64,000 nucleotides of DNA from a virus. The notes beneath the pieces are model-generated. The model made no database searches. It was not told where the DNA came from and saw only the letters and a program-made list of their open reading frames with translations. Shown here in pieces: positions 16,896-25,698 of this stretch. The stretch's first letter is position 1, and every line of letters starts with the position of its first letter. The stretch is from positions 104,427-168,426 of the IMG/VR virus record IMGVR_UViG_3300042691_012617; one strand, given 5' to 3'. The position numbers were made by a program, and so were the translations under genes.

Positions 16896-17780
16896 TTAGG
16901 CCCCAATCTTCATCTGTTCAATCCACCAAGAAGACTTCAACATATTCATATTCCATGTTGTCTTACTGAACTCTTCGTATGTCTTGTTTAGAAGGTCTTC
17001 AGTCACATCTTGGTACGAATTTACGAACAGAATCGGTAGATTTCTCTCTAGCGAGGAGTGAACATGATTCCTCTGAACAATAGGAATCACACCACAATAA
17101 AGAGACTCCCACATTCGATGTGTATCAACTCCATTACCACGCGGGCAAAGCATGAACTTGTGATCAAGAAGTTCTTCTTTGTATGACCCCAATTGACCAC
17201 CCTCTACGGGCTGACGAACAGTAGCCCACGGCTTGTCCGAGAACATTGGATACAGAGGCTCACGAACATCAGGTCGAGTCCATGTACGATGGTTCACATA
17301 AAGAAGACGGTTGCCTTTTGTTTTGGCAGCATCAAGCCCCCTCTTAGCGGTTAGACCCAACACACAGAAGTCATCCGCGATTCCTAGGGGGACACCGTGT
17401 GCCCTACTGCACTCATTATTACATCCCCACCATGTGACTGAAAGTTTTGACTGCATCGCGTCAAAGATAGAGTCGGTGATTGCGTAATCACTTTGTCCCG
17501 TCAGTAGAATGAAAGGAGTGCTACATCTGTTGTTGTTCAGGTACGCAACTAGATGTCGCAAGTAGTCGAACTTACAGTAGACTACGGATTTTGGAGTTAG
17601 GGCAGCAAAGTTAAACAGATTGATATAATCGCCGTGATGATTGCTTCTACGGGCAACTTGCTGTGCTGTTGGGGGAATTCGATATGCGCCATCCAATGCA
17701 GATATGGCAAACCAAAAATCACATTTGGATATTAGGTTTTGAGAACTTAGTACCTCTGTTGGCTCAATTTGCAGATTCAT
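16896..17780 (-). CDS. Exostosin-like glycosyltransferase
   Basis: 294 residues from ATG 17780, whose ATGA overlaps the stop of the preceding gene. The signature is KFMLCPRGNGVDTHRMWE followed by LYCGVIPIV, which is typical of the nucleotide-binding half of exostosin/GT47-like enzymes. There is no signal peptide. The first third is variable and holds four to five cysteines. It belongs to the phage glycan cassette; linkage and sugar cannot be told. Confidence 0.7.
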   Translation of the reverse strand: MNLQIEPTEVLSSQNLISKCDFWFAISALDGAYRIPPTAQQVARRSNHHGDYINLFNFAALTPKSVVYCKFDYLRHLVAYLNNNRCSTPFILLTGQSDYAITDSIFDAMQSKLSVTWWGCNNECSRAHGVPLGIADDFCVLGLTAKRGLDAAKTKGNRLLYVNHRTWTRPDVREPLYPMFSDKPWATVRQPVEGGQLGSYKEELLDHKFMLCPRGNGVDTHRMWESLYCGVIPIVQRNHVHSSLERNLPILFVNSYQDVTEDLLNKTYEEFSKTTWNMNMLKSSWWIEQMKIGA

Positions 17781-18568
17781 AGTTCGTGTCGATTCTCCCT
17801 GAACCATGTCTCCCCTGGGTACATGTGAGGAGTTTCCATGCCCGTTCTAGTCTTGAAGGGCGTAGCCATGCAGCCACATGCTTTGTTAGTTCCTGTCGGA
17901 TCCTCTTCCATCTTCATCCCAAACATGAAGTGAGTATTGTAAGCGGTGTACTTACTGTTTGGCTTGGTCTTGGTGTTCTTTCCAGGCAAGCACTTTTCGT
18001 CGCAGTTGTAGAGCAGATTTGGTGTGAGATAGTTTCGCATGTGGCGACCAAAACGATTCTCAAATCGCCACATCCAATCGCCATCCTCCTCACCAAAGCC
18101 AATCAGTCTCTCGTCAAAGTATCCAACTCTTGATGGATCCGTCATGTCCTTTCGATACACACAGAAATGACCCCAATGGTAGTTGATTCGGAAGGACTCG
18201 TCGCTCTGAGTCCGATTTTCAACAAGCATCTTCTCAAAGTCATCGAAGAACCCATCCTTGAAAATGGTGTCATCGCTGAGGATCAGGGTGTAGTCATGGC
18301 TTGTGAAGTTCACGGAGGTGTTCCACATGAAAGAACAACCACGCATAAATGGCGACATCACAAGGTAGGTGTTTGGGAAGTTGGAGGCATAGTTAAGCAT
18401 GCCCCTTCGATAGTCTTCACTAAACGGCTCGTTGTTTTGACCGTTAACAAAGATCACCTTCTCAACGCTCGGTCTCTGACGGTGAAGGTTCGCAAGAAGA
18501 ACCTTGAAGTACGAATCGAATCTATAGACATATGTCTGAACTGCGATGCTGTAAGTTGGTTTTTCCAT
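17777..18568 (-). CDS. Glycosyltransferase family 2-like
   Basis: 263 residues from ATG 18568 (GAAAG upstream). N-terminal SIAVQTYVYRFDSYFKVL and TLILSDDTIFKDGFFDDF give the GT-A start and the acidic D-D metal site. The E-E-D-G-D-W-M-W segment near residue 160 looks like the acceptor-side acidic site seen in GT2 enzymes (usually E/D-E/D-x-D). Several cysteines lie near the C-terminus (CDEKC, CGC). Overlaps the next gene by four bases. Confidence 0.7.
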   Translation of the reverse strand: MEKPTYSIAVQTYVYRFDSYFKVLLANLHRQRPSVEKVIFVNGQNNEPFSEDYRRGMLNYASNFPNTYLVMSPFMRGCSFMWNTSVNFTSHDYTLILSDDTIFKDGFFDDFEKMLVENRTQSDESFRINYHWGHFCVYRKDMTDPSRVGYFDERLIGFGEEDGDWMWRFENRFGRHMRNYLTPNLLYNCDEKCLPGKNTKTKPNSKYTAYNTHFMFGMKMEEDPTGTNKACGCMATPFKTRTGMETPHMYPGETWFRENRHEL

Positions 18569-18579
18569 GTTGTAGTCTT

Positions 18580-19227
18580 TCAAATCTTAACTCGTTGAAT
18601 TTGATCGTGTGGGATCGGCTGAAATGGTGCTTGCGAAACAGTCGAAGACCATTGATACTTGCACATCACCTTGTCGATTACCAATTCTGTCTTCGCTTTT
18701 GAGATTGCGTCCATGACAAAGATGGTGTCCTCTTGAGTGTTTGAATCGCCAAAAGGAATGTTTCTTGCAAACGCAGTCTTCCATGCACACCAATGCCAAG
18801 GCGGTCGATTACAAGGAATGGGATTGCCGCGATCATCTGTGGCTAGTTGATCGAAAGGAAACTTACAGTTGTGCTTGAGACTTGTGCGGATAGTCCACGA
18901 CTTGCCATCGATGTTTGCATCTTGGTTATAGCAAATGACATCCACATCCAAATCGTTGATAATAGCCTTCCGCATGGTTTCAACGAAGTCAGGGGTCACA
19001 TCGTCATCATCATCAATGATGCATGTGTACTTGCCTTGAGCGATGTGAAACAGGCACGACCTCTTTCTGCCAATGCTCATGACCCTGTTGTCCATGATAG
19101 TCAGCACTTCAATGTCCTTCTGATCACCGATCTGTGACAGAAGCCTAGCATAAAGAGGCTCCAAATGCATTCGTGTTCTGTTCGGAAGGCTCGGAATACC
19201 GATTGTAAGTTTGATGTTCTTGTTCAT
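18580..19227 (-). CDS. Glycosyltransferase family 2
   Basis: 215 residues from ATG 19227, with CAGGTGG upstream. KLTIGIPSLPNRTRM begins the fold, IMDNRVMSIGRKRS follows and YTCIIDDDDDVTPDFVETM holds the acidic metal-binding run. N-T-Q-E-D-T near residue 170 fits the catalytic-base region. It resembles its neighbour at 19224-19805 closely (MSIGxKRxxLL, DDDDxVxPDxxE), so the pair probably arose by duplication. Confidence 0.78.
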   Translation of the reverse strand: MNKNIKLTIGIPSLPNRTRMHLEPLYARLLSQIGDQKDIEVLTIMDNRVMSIGRKRSCLFHIAQGKYTCIIDDDDDVTPDFVETMRKAIINDLDVDVICYNQDANIDGKSWTIRTSLKHNCKFPFDQLATDDRGNPIPCNRPPWHWCAWKTAFARNIPFGDSNTQEDTIFVMDAISKAKTELVIDKVMCKYQWSSTVSQAPFQPIPHDQIQRVKI

Positions 19228-19805
19228 CGTGCCACCTGATGGTTGTGCGTCTCTTCGAAAGTCTTGCTGCACTTGTAGTTGTAGATCACTCCCTCAATCC
19301 ACTCCTCTTTCTTGAGGTAATGGCGAATACCCATGCTGAACGAACGGTCCTCCCCGCTGTTCCATGGTGGAAACCCAACCTGTACAGCAATTGCCCTACG
19401 AACAGCATTGAGGTGGTTCGGGGGTCGATAGTACACCTTGCCCTCATGATCATCAATCCATTGAGTATAGCGAAGCGAGTGAATGAACGGTCGGCTATAA
19501 CCATCTGAGAAGACGATCTCGCCCGTGAGGGACGAGCAGTCGGGGTTCTTCGTCAGAGCATTCAGAACCTTTTCGATATAGTCGGGGCTGACCGTGTCAT
19601 CGTCATCAACAAAGGCAACATACTCGCCTGTTGATTGGGTGAGCAGCATGTTGCGCTTCTGCCCGATGCTCATCTGCCTGTTGTCAGACAGGGACAGCAC
19701 TTCGACATTTCGCTTGCCGATCTGATTTGCCAGTTCGGCTTTCAGTTGCTCAAGTTTGGGCTTCCGCTCCTCTAGGCTAGGAATCAGAATAGAAAGTTTA
19801 TGCAT
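19224..19805 (-). CDS. Glycosyltransferase family 2 (paralogue of neighbour)
   Basis: 193 residues from ATG 19805. KLSILIPSLEERKPKLEQL, SLSDNRQMSIGQKRNMLL and YVAFVDDDDTVSPDYIEKVL define a GT2 catalytic domain; N-S-G-E-D-R-S near residue 160 fits the catalytic site. It overlaps the downstream gene by four bases and the upstream gene by eight. The similarity in motif order to 18580-19227 suggests tandem duplication. Confidence 0.78.
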   Translation of the reverse strand: MHKLSILIPSLEERKPKLEQLKAELANQIGKRNVEVLSLSDNRQMSIGQKRNMLLTQSTGEYVAFVDDDDTVSPDYIEKVLNALTKNPDCSSLTGEIVFSDGYSRPFIHSLRYTQWIDDHEGKVYYRPPNHLNAVRRAIAVQVGFPPWNSGEDRSFSMGIRHYLKKEEWIEGVIYNYKCSKTFEETHNHQVAR

Positions 19806-20526
19806 TGGTCGCCAAGACATTCTTGATCTCCTCGGGCTTTAGGTCAAAGTTTCTTGCAAGACGCTCCTCAAAAAGCGGCTTGTCGTGTGCATACATTTCG
19901 GGAGACTCGTTCCGCGCATGGAGTGCATCGGGAGTCGTAGCCCCAACCCATTGGTGCTGAATGATGACATGATCAATGAACACGACCTTGCCAAGCATCT
20001 TCGCAACTTCCGTGAACTCATTGTCGCAGAATACGGACTTATACCCAGGGTAGTAAAGGTACCCAAAGCGTTCGAAATACTTGCGCCCCAAGATGGATAG
20101 TGTGATCAACTTGTTGCCTCCTGAGAATCCATCGTTAAACCACAGGACACCATCCGTGTCGGGGAAGAACTTCGCCATCGCCCGTGCAATGACATCGTCG
20201 TAACCTCCGTGGATAGGAATCATATCATCGGATGCAAGCAGGATGACATCGGGATTCAGGCGACGAACCACATCCAAGTCAGCGTTGATGGCAGAGATCT
20301 TGCCCGTGGACTTGCCACATACGGGATGGATACGCCCCTCAAGTTGTGAATTCAAACGACTGAACAGCGACCACATGTTGTCATTGTTCATGCTCGGATC
20401 GTCGTGATCAAACGAAACAACGAAATGTACCTCATGCATCCCCGAAAGGAAGTTGATGTACTTGTTCAATACTCCCACAAACTTTTCAGGTCGCCCCCGC
20501 GTGGGGAACTTAATCACCATTCTCAT
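19798..20526 (-). CDS. Glycosyltransferase-like protein (GT-A fold)
   Basis: 242 residues from ATG 20526 with GGGAG seven bases upstream. MVIKFPTRGRPEKFVGVLNK starts a GT-A unit and VILLASDDMIPIHGGYDDVI carries the Asp pair. VLWFNDGFSGGNKLITLSIL and FCDNEFTEVAKMLGK follow as acceptor-side elements. It overlaps the acidic protein gene upstream by about 17 bases. It is the first gene of the glycan cassette after uvsX and its small neighbour. Substrate unknown. Confidence 0.7.
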   Translation of the reverse strand: MRMVIKFPTRGRPEKFVGVLNKYINFLSGMHEVHFVVSFDHDDPSMNNDNMWSLFSRLNSQLEGRIHPVCGKSTGKISAINADLDVVRRLNPDVILLASDDMIPIHGGYDDVIARAMAKFFPDTDGVLWFNDGFSGGNKLITLSILGRKYFERFGYLYYPGYKSVFCDNEFTEVAKMLGKVVFIDHVIIQHQWVGATTPDALHARNESPEMYAHDKPLFEERLARNFDLKPEEIKNVLATNA

Positions 20527-21022
20527 CGGTCTCTCCCTTGTCATCATCGATGAACTCTACGACAGCATTCCCCGAATAATCGGCGGCATACTGCTTGGCT
20601 CGGCTGTAAAGAGATGAATCAACCTCACGGACATACTTGATGAAGTTGAGTGCGAAGTTCTGAATCGCATCATCAACCATCTGCTGCTCCTCTTCAGTCA
20701 TCTCCTCGTCTTCCTCAGGATGCTCGTCGCCGTAGTCGCGGTCATCGTTTGGTAGATTGATGCCACACTCCTCGGCAAGTTCCCGCATAGAGCAACCGAA
20801 GACCATGGCGGGTGTTCCCTCTCCAAGCCAACCGCCCAAGCAGTTGTGTTCAATCCATTCAACTGCCTCGTCTTCCTCCATGTTGTCTCGCTTGATCAGA
20901 ATGTCAATACAGCGACCATAGTCATAGACCGCGATTGCGCTCTTCTGACCGAATCGGCGCAGGACACCGATGAATGCGGGTTCAAAGCCGTCCCATAGGA
21001 GCGGCGGTGTATCATTCGACAT
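20510..21022 (-). CDS. Acidic conserved phage protein
   Basis: 170 residues from ATG 21022. The segment ILIKRDNMEEDEAVEWIEHN followed by LGGWLGEGTPAMVFG resembles a small phage protein family of unknown function. The middle is extremely acidic (NDDRDYGDEHPEEDEEMTEE). It overlaps the 3' end of uvsX by 11 bases, so it is expressed with the recombinase. A role in recombination or as a DNA mimic could be imagined, but nothing in the sequence shows it. Confidence 0.75.
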   Translation of the reverse strand: MSNDTPPLLWDGFEPAFIGVLRRFGQKSAIAVYDYGRCIDILIKRDNMEEDEAVEWIEHNCLGGWLGEGTPAMVFGCSMRELAEECGINLPNDDRDYGDEHPEEDEEMTEEEQQMVDDAIQNFALNFIKYVREVDSSLYSRAKQYAADYSGNAVVEFIDDDKGETDENGD

Positions 21023-22058
21023 CCTTGACCTCCTCCATGTCCTCATCCTGTCCGTACTTGAACTCCTTGGCAGCAGCCTCATCAAGAGCCTTGATCACAT
21101 CCTCTGTGAACCACTTCTCAGGATTCTTGATGATCTTGGATTCAAAGTCAGACTTGCCATCAGGGAATTGAACCTTGTTTGCAACCTTCTTGAAGATTGC
21201 ATGCTTGATGCCTAGATCGATCAGACCGTAATACCGATCAAGACCGCTATCGAAGTTCAGGAGGACATCAACCACGCGGTTCTCCTTGGTGAGGCGGCTC
21301 TTGTAAGCCTTGCAATGAATGATGTTGCCGATGATCTGTCCGTCACCGTCCTTGTGCTTCTTCTTGGACAGGTAGATGATCGTAGTTGCGGCGTACTTGA
21401 GACCGCTGCCGCCACCCATCTCCTTGGTCGGGACATATGCACCCACAACATCGTAGGTGTGGTTCGTCACAATCATGGGAATGTTATGCTTGCCCAACTT
21501 GAGGGTCACGGTGCGGAAGACAGACTTGATGACCTGACTGCGGGTCATGTCGCGGACTTCCTTGCCTTCTGTGCTGTCGTTCATCTCCTTGGAAGTCGAA
21601 AGCATTCCAAGAGAGTCAAGCACGATCATCATCGGCTTTCGCTCTGCCTTGTCCAACTTGCCGTAGTTCTCAAGGATCTGAAGCACCTGATGACGGAACT
21701 GCTCCACGGTGGAGACAGGGAACACGGCAACGCGAGTCTTGTCAAGACCACGCTCGGCAATCATCGTGCTTGTCACAGCCTGTTCGGAATCGAAGTACAG
21801 GATCGCCCCGTCCTTGTTGTCCTTGAGGAACTGCGCTGCGATGCCTAGGGCAAAGTATGTCTTGCCCGTGGCAGACTCACCCGCGATTCCTAGGATCTTG
21901 TTGTCGGGGATTCCCCCCTTCAGACTGCCCGATACGAGGGCATTGAAGGCGTAGGAGCCTGTATCGATGAAGCCACCGACATCGGCTTCCAAACCATCGT
22001 TTGCGATAGAGGCGTATTCGTTACCGCTGTTCTTGACGAGTGTCTTCAGAAAGTTCAT
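21012..22058 (-). CDS. uvsX: UvsX RecA-like recombinase
   Basis: 348 residues, usual T4 UvsX length. Walker A GIAGESATGKTYFALG near residue 60, Walker B-like MMIVLDSLGML near 150, and the DNA-binding loop region around MTRSQVIKSVFR and MGGGSGLKYAATTI. It carries out strand exchange for recombination-dependent replication. The C-terminus is acidic, as in the family. The Shine-Dalgarno GAGG lies before the ATG (GTGAGGTATACACA ATG). No good promoter is visible between it and the upstream gene. Confidence 0.93.
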   Translation of the reverse strand: MNFLKTLVKNSGNEYASIANDGLEADVGGFIDTGSYAFNALVSGSLKGGIPDNKILGIAGESATGKTYFALGIAAQFLKDNKDGAILYFDSEQAVTSTMIAERGLDKTRVAVFPVSTVEQFRHQVLQILENYGKLDKAERKPMMIVLDSLGMLSTSKEMNDSTEGKEVRDMTRSQVIKSVFRTVTLKLGKHNIPMIVTNHTYDVVGAYVPTKEMGGGSGLKYAATTIIYLSKKKHKDGDGQIIGNIIHCKAYKSRLTKENRVVDVLLNFDSGLDRYYGLIDLGIKHAIFKKVANKVQFPDGKSDFESKIIKNPEKWFTEDVIKALDEAAAKEFKYGQDEDMEEVKDVE

Positions 22059-22091
22059 TGTGTATACCTCACTAGGTTGATTTAGTTAATC

Positions 22092-22865
22092 TTACACCAA
22101 GCCATCGGGCTTGTCAAAGGGATCCGAGCCATATTTACAAACCTTCTCAAAAGTTTCGTATGTGTAGCCAACTTCATTCAGAGTCTTTAGGACTTGCTCC
22201 AACTCCTCCCGCGTGATGTGCGCGTCCGCGTGTGTGCCCGTGTGTGCGTCCGCGCCCGTGGGGCGAATGTCATGGAAGATGATGCTGATGCCCTTCTGAG
22301 CCTCTGCGGTCTCCCGTAGCCCCTCTAGGACGCGCTCCATGGCTCCGCTGCGGATCAGGGCTTCCCGTGGCTCCTCTTCCTTACCGAGTCTGTTCGGACT
22401 GAAAAACATGCGTTGTCCTGAGTAGAAGTGCGACTCGTTCCCAGGTCTTACATAGCAAAAGAATGGACTCACGGCTGAGTAAAGAGTCTCATCAAAGTGA
22501 GAGTATGGAAATGCGAAGTGGGTCGGCTTGAATCCCGCTCCTGCCATGTCTTCCATTGCGGGAAGCACCTCGTCATCGATGTAGCGGTCGATGTCATAAC
22601 GGCGACTGTACACCAATGCATCCTTATGACTCTTGCTATGACAGCCAATCACATGACCATCCTCGCGCAGTTCCTTGAGCATCTGAAGTTCGCTGACTTC
22701 CAACATGTGGAACGAATCGACATAGAACGCAACCTTTGCGTTGTACTTGTTGAACAGGTCACGGCATGCATACCAGTTCGACACCGAATGGTCATCGAAC
22801 GAAAGGTGTACATGTGGGTACTTGACCTTTTCCTCGCTGAGAAATGATCGGAATGCCTGAGCCAT
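22092..22865 (-). CDS. NodB-type polysaccharide deacetylase-like, with capsid-targeting leader
   Basis: 257 residues. LSFDDHSVSNW gives the D24-D25 catalytic and metal pair and GHVIGCHSKSHKD gives the H76-x3-H80 zinc site of the NodB/CE4 family; FAFPYSHFDETL is the third motif. The first 12 residues MAQAFRSFLSEE look like a capsid-targeting leader (F-L-S-E). A late promoter lies only six bases before the ATG, so the transcript would be leaderless. An insert DAHTGTHADAHIT comes from a GC-rich tract. I infer a packaged enzyme acting on cell-wall or capsule glycans, but a cytoplasmic role is not excluded. Confidence 0.8.
   Translation of the reverse strand: MAQAFRSFLSEEKVKYPHVHLSFDDHSVSNWYACRDLFNKYNAKVAFYVDSFHMLEVSELQMLKELREDGHVIGCHSKSHKDALVYSRRYDIDRYIDDEVLPAMEDMAGAGFKPTHFAFPYSHFDETLYSAVSPFFCYVRPGNESHFYSGQRMFFSPNRLGKEEEPREALIRSGAMERVLEGLRETAEAQKGISIIFHDIRPTGADAHTGTHADAHITREELEQVLKTLNEVGYTYETFEKVCKYGSDPFDKPDGLV
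22209..22263. repeat. GC-rich tract (copy 3)
   Basis: GTGCGCGTCCGCGTGTGTGC and related units, ending CGCGCCCGTGGGGCG. It encodes a His/Thr/Ala insert in the deacetylase-like gene and shares its core with the other tracts. Confidence 0.55.
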
Positions 22866-22871
22866 ACGCTC

Positions 22872-22878
22872 TATTTAG
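22872..22878 (-). promoter_or_regulatory. Late promoter, leaderless configuration
   Basis: CTAAATA on the minus strand with only six bases (GAGCGT) before the ATG at 22865. No Shine-Dalgarno fits in the gap. Confidence 0.65.
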
Positions 22879-22879
22879 G

Positions 22880-25423
22880 TCAGGCGAACAGACCTTCCAA
22901 CGAGCCTTGCTCCTTGACCTTCCACCCGATGCAGTTGAGAATGTTCGATAGTGGTTCGATGAAAGCCTTCTCAAACTGAGTCTCACGGTCAATGAAGCCA
23001 TCAAGCGCAAACTCCTCGGGGAATGTAGCGGGGAACGAAAGCACTTTCTCCTTCAGCGGATTGGGAACCTTGAGTTCAACATACTTGATCTTCTCGCTGT
23101 TACGGATCAGGGGATACTTCTTTGACAGCCCCATCTTCTTGATCCAATAGTTGTAGACAAGCGACCCCTTGACATGCATGGGTGTGCCCTTCTTGTAGAT
23201 GCTTGCAGCATCAGCGTAGTCATCCATGCCGTTGCACCCACGCGGGAACGCAATGTCATAGATCGGAAGAGTCACGAACTCGTCATGAAACTTCTCCACG
23301 AAAGAATGCAATGCGCCTTCGTCAGCGGTCAGGATCAACTTGATCGCTTCCTTGAGTCGTGTGCGGACGATCTGCGGGGTGGACGAACGGGCGGTTTCGA
23401 TACCCATGATCTTGAGATCGGGATCGTCCATGTAAACATTGTCTTCGCCAAGGTGAACCGCAAGCATGTAACGCTTCTTGGCGGTGAACACACCCTTTGC
23501 AGCGATGGCTTCTCGCTTCATCGACATCCGATTGGCGTAGGCATTCATTCGACCCGACAACTGCTCATACCACTTGTTGATCTTCGGGGAGATCACATCG
23601 TTGCAGAACTTGTCAACCATCTCGGTGGTCTTCTTTTTGTCCTTCTTGGGGAAAGCCTTGGCAACAAGCGGACCAAGCCTGAGGTACACCGAATCTGTGT
23701 CCACGGCAATCACATAGTCCTCGCCCTCCGTGCTGCAAGCCTTGTTGAGGAAACGGTTGAGATTGTCCTCTGCCCAACGAATCGACAACTGCCCCGACAC
23801 GGTGATCGCTTCTGCCATACTGAGGTTGTAGTAACGGCAGTACTGATTGCCCAAAGCACCGAATGCGCTGTTCAACTGCACCTTACGCACCAACTGGAAG
23901 TTATGAAACTTGGACACTTCCTTCTTCTTGGCGGCAACAGTAGCGGGATCAGCCTTGGTTCCCTCGGTCTTGATCCATCCCTTCGCGTCAAGCATGCGCC
24001 TCTTGTATTCCTTGCGTTGGGCATACATGGTGTCCATGAGTTCGGGGAGGAAGCCTCGGACATCCCTGCGGTACATCGTGCCGTTCGCAGCCACGCAGAT
24101 GTTCTTCTGCTTTGCCATGGAGAGGAAGCCCTCCAAAGAGGGATCCTTACCCTCGGTCAGCAACGAGTCCACGGACACGGCAGGAACCCTGTCGCTCATG
24201 ATGGTCTCGGGGCTGAGGTTGTACTGCATGATCAGGTGAGGATACAGCGAGTCCAAGTCGAAAGAGACCACCCACTCATGTTCACCCACGATGGGAGTCT
24301 TGACATATGCACCTTCGAACTGGTTGTCCTTGTCGTTGCCTGTCTTGGGCGGGATGGCGATCTTCTTGGTGCGGAGGTGGTTGTAGATGATGCTGTCCCA
24401 CATGCGTACCTGTGAGAAGACATCCCCGAAGTTGCTTCTTGCGCTGTACGCAAGTGCCTGTGCGAGTTCGATCAGCCGCAACTTGTCTTCCAACTTGGAA
24501 ACAAGCACCGTATCCTTGATGTTGTACTCCATGAACCGCTGAAAGTCCTTGCGGTACAGGTCCGTCAGGGTACCGACATCTGAGTAGTCCATCTTCGTCT
24601 CGCCCAACTCAACGGACGCGATGTGCTGCAACTTGTATGACTCGGGGGTAATGAAGGTGAACTTCTTGTACAAGTCCATGTAGTCAAGGATGGTGATCCC
24701 TGAGAACTCGTACACCATGTTCTTGCGCTCCATGACATAGACCTCGCGGGAGCGGTACTCGCCCCACGGGGACAGTCTCTTGGCAGACTTGGTTCCTAGA
24801 ACCCGTTCGATGCGGCGGCAAAGATAGGGCATGTCGAACATGTTGACATTCCACCCCGTGACGATGTCACAATCCAACGATTCCCAAACATCCAAGAAGC
24901 CGTGGAGCAACTGTGACTCTTCGGAGTAGCGATGGGCAACCACTCCCTCGGGAGCCTTGAAATCGCCCAAGCCAAATGCATGGATCTCCTTGCCCTGCAT
25001 GATCGTAATTGCATTGACCTTTTCGGATGCCTCCTCGGGGGTGGCAAATCCGTTTTCGCTCTCAACTTCGATGTCGATGTAGGAGATGCGGATCAGGGTT
25101 GGGTCGTATTCAAGTTCACCCTCGCTGCCATAGTTCTCAGCGATGAACTGATACTGTGATTCGATATCGCCGTAGACTGTGAAGCCCTCCACATCGGAGT
25201 ACTTCTTGATGAACTCCCGTGCTTCGAACATGTTTTCAAAGTCAACGGGATCGACCCTGTTCCCGTCGATGGTGTGCCATGAATCAGGCTTTACCTTCTT
25301 CGTGGGTACGAACAGGGTTGGTCGAAAGGTAAGGGATTCATGCACACGCTTGCCATGCTTGTCATAGCCGCGATGCAGGAGTCTGCCGCCCTTGGTAACA
25401 ACATTAGTGTAGAATGGATTCAC
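22880..25423 (-). CDS. 43: DNA polymerase gp43 (family B)
   Basis: 847 residues, close to T4 gp43. The 3'-5' exonuclease has YIDIEVES (D117, E119) and DIVTGWNVNMFDMPYLCRR. The polymerase domain has SFDLDSLYPHLIMQYN (motif A) near residue 390, FQLVRKVQLNSAFGALGNQY (motif B region) and VDTDSVYLRLG (motif C) near 574. Translation starts at GTG 25423, overlapping the upstream stop (GTGA), with AAGGAATCTGA before it. It replicates the phage genome with clamp gp45. Confidence 0.95.
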   Translation of the reverse strand: MNPFYTNVVTKGGRLLHRGYDKHGKRVHESLTFRPTLFVPTKKVKPDSWHTIDGNRVDPVDFENMFEAREFIKKYSDVEGFTVYGDIESQYQFIAENYGSEGELEYDPTLIRISYIDIEVESENGFATPEEASEKVNAITIMQGKEIHAFGLGDFKAPEGVVAHRYSEESQLLHGFLDVWESLDCDIVTGWNVNMFDMPYLCRRIERVLGTKSAKRLSPWGEYRSREVYVMERKNMVYEFSGITILDYMDLYKKFTFITPESYKLQHIASVELGETKMDYSDVGTLTDLYRKDFQRFMEYNIKDTVLVSKLEDKLRLIELAQALAYSARSNFGDVFSQVRMWDSIIYNHLRTKKIAIPPKTGNDKDNQFEGAYVKTPIVGEHEWVVSFDLDSLYPHLIMQYNLSPETIMSDRVPAVSVDSLLTEGKDPSLEGFLSMAKQKNICVAANGTMYRRDVRGFLPELMDTMYAQRKEYKRRMLDAKGWIKTEGTKADPATVAAKKKEVSKFHNFQLVRKVQLNSAFGALGNQYCRYYNLSMAEAITVSGQLSIRWAEDNLNRFLNKACSTEGEDYVIAVDTDSVYLRLGPLVAKAFPKKDKKKTTEMVDKFCNDVISPKINKWYEQLSGRMNAYANRMSMKREAIAAKGVFTAKKRYMLAVHLGEDNVYMDDPDLKIMGIETARSSTPQIVRTRLKEAIKLILTADEGALHSFVEKFHDEFVTLPIYDIAFPRGCNGMDDYADAASIYKKGTPMHVKGSLVYNYWIKKMGLSKKYPLIRNSEKIKYVELKVPNPLKEKVLSFPATFPEEFALDGFIDRETQFEKAFIEPLSNILNCIGWKVKEQGSLEGLFA

Positions 25424-25698
25424 TCAGATTCCTTGCGGTCAACGGCGAGAATGATGTCTTGGTGAATGATATCACAAGACTCATGACCGCGACCTCTTCC
25501 TTTGGTGATGTCCCAAAGAACCTTATCACCAACACGAATGTCCTCGGTGACCTTATCGCCCACCGAAACAACTACGCTCCAAATGTTTGGATTCGTGATC
25601 TTCTCTGTATAGATGATCCCTGCGTCAGTCTTCTTTTGCTGACCAAGACCTTCTGTTCGTACAGAAACCCACTTGCCGATTGTCTTCAGTTTACTCAT
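25420..25698 (-). CDS. GroES-like co-chaperonin (gp31/CocO-type)
   Basis: 92 residues, length of a Cpn10. KWVSVRTEGLGQQKKTDAGIIYTEK matches the GroES strand plus mobile loop; the G-I-I-Y tip would contact GroEL as G-I-V-L does in GroES. VVVSVGDKV, RVGDKVLWD and CDIIHQDIILAVD follow the GroES beta-barrel order. T4 gp31 replaces GroES to fold capsid protein gp23, so this gene probably helps fold the major head protein. It is placed between polymerase and the Mom-like gene. The assignment is from motif order. Confidence 0.75.
   Translation of the reverse strand: MSKLKTIGKWVSVRTEGLGQQKKTDAGIIYTEKITNPNIWSVVVSVGDKVTEDIRVGDKVLWDITKGRGRGHESCDIIHQDIILAVDRKESE

Noticed and set aside
23174-24415. Long plus-strand open frame of 413 codons opposite the polymerase gene
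   Set aside because: It is exactly antisense to gp43, has no promoter or Shine-Dalgarno, and its length follows from the codon bias of the minus-strand gene.
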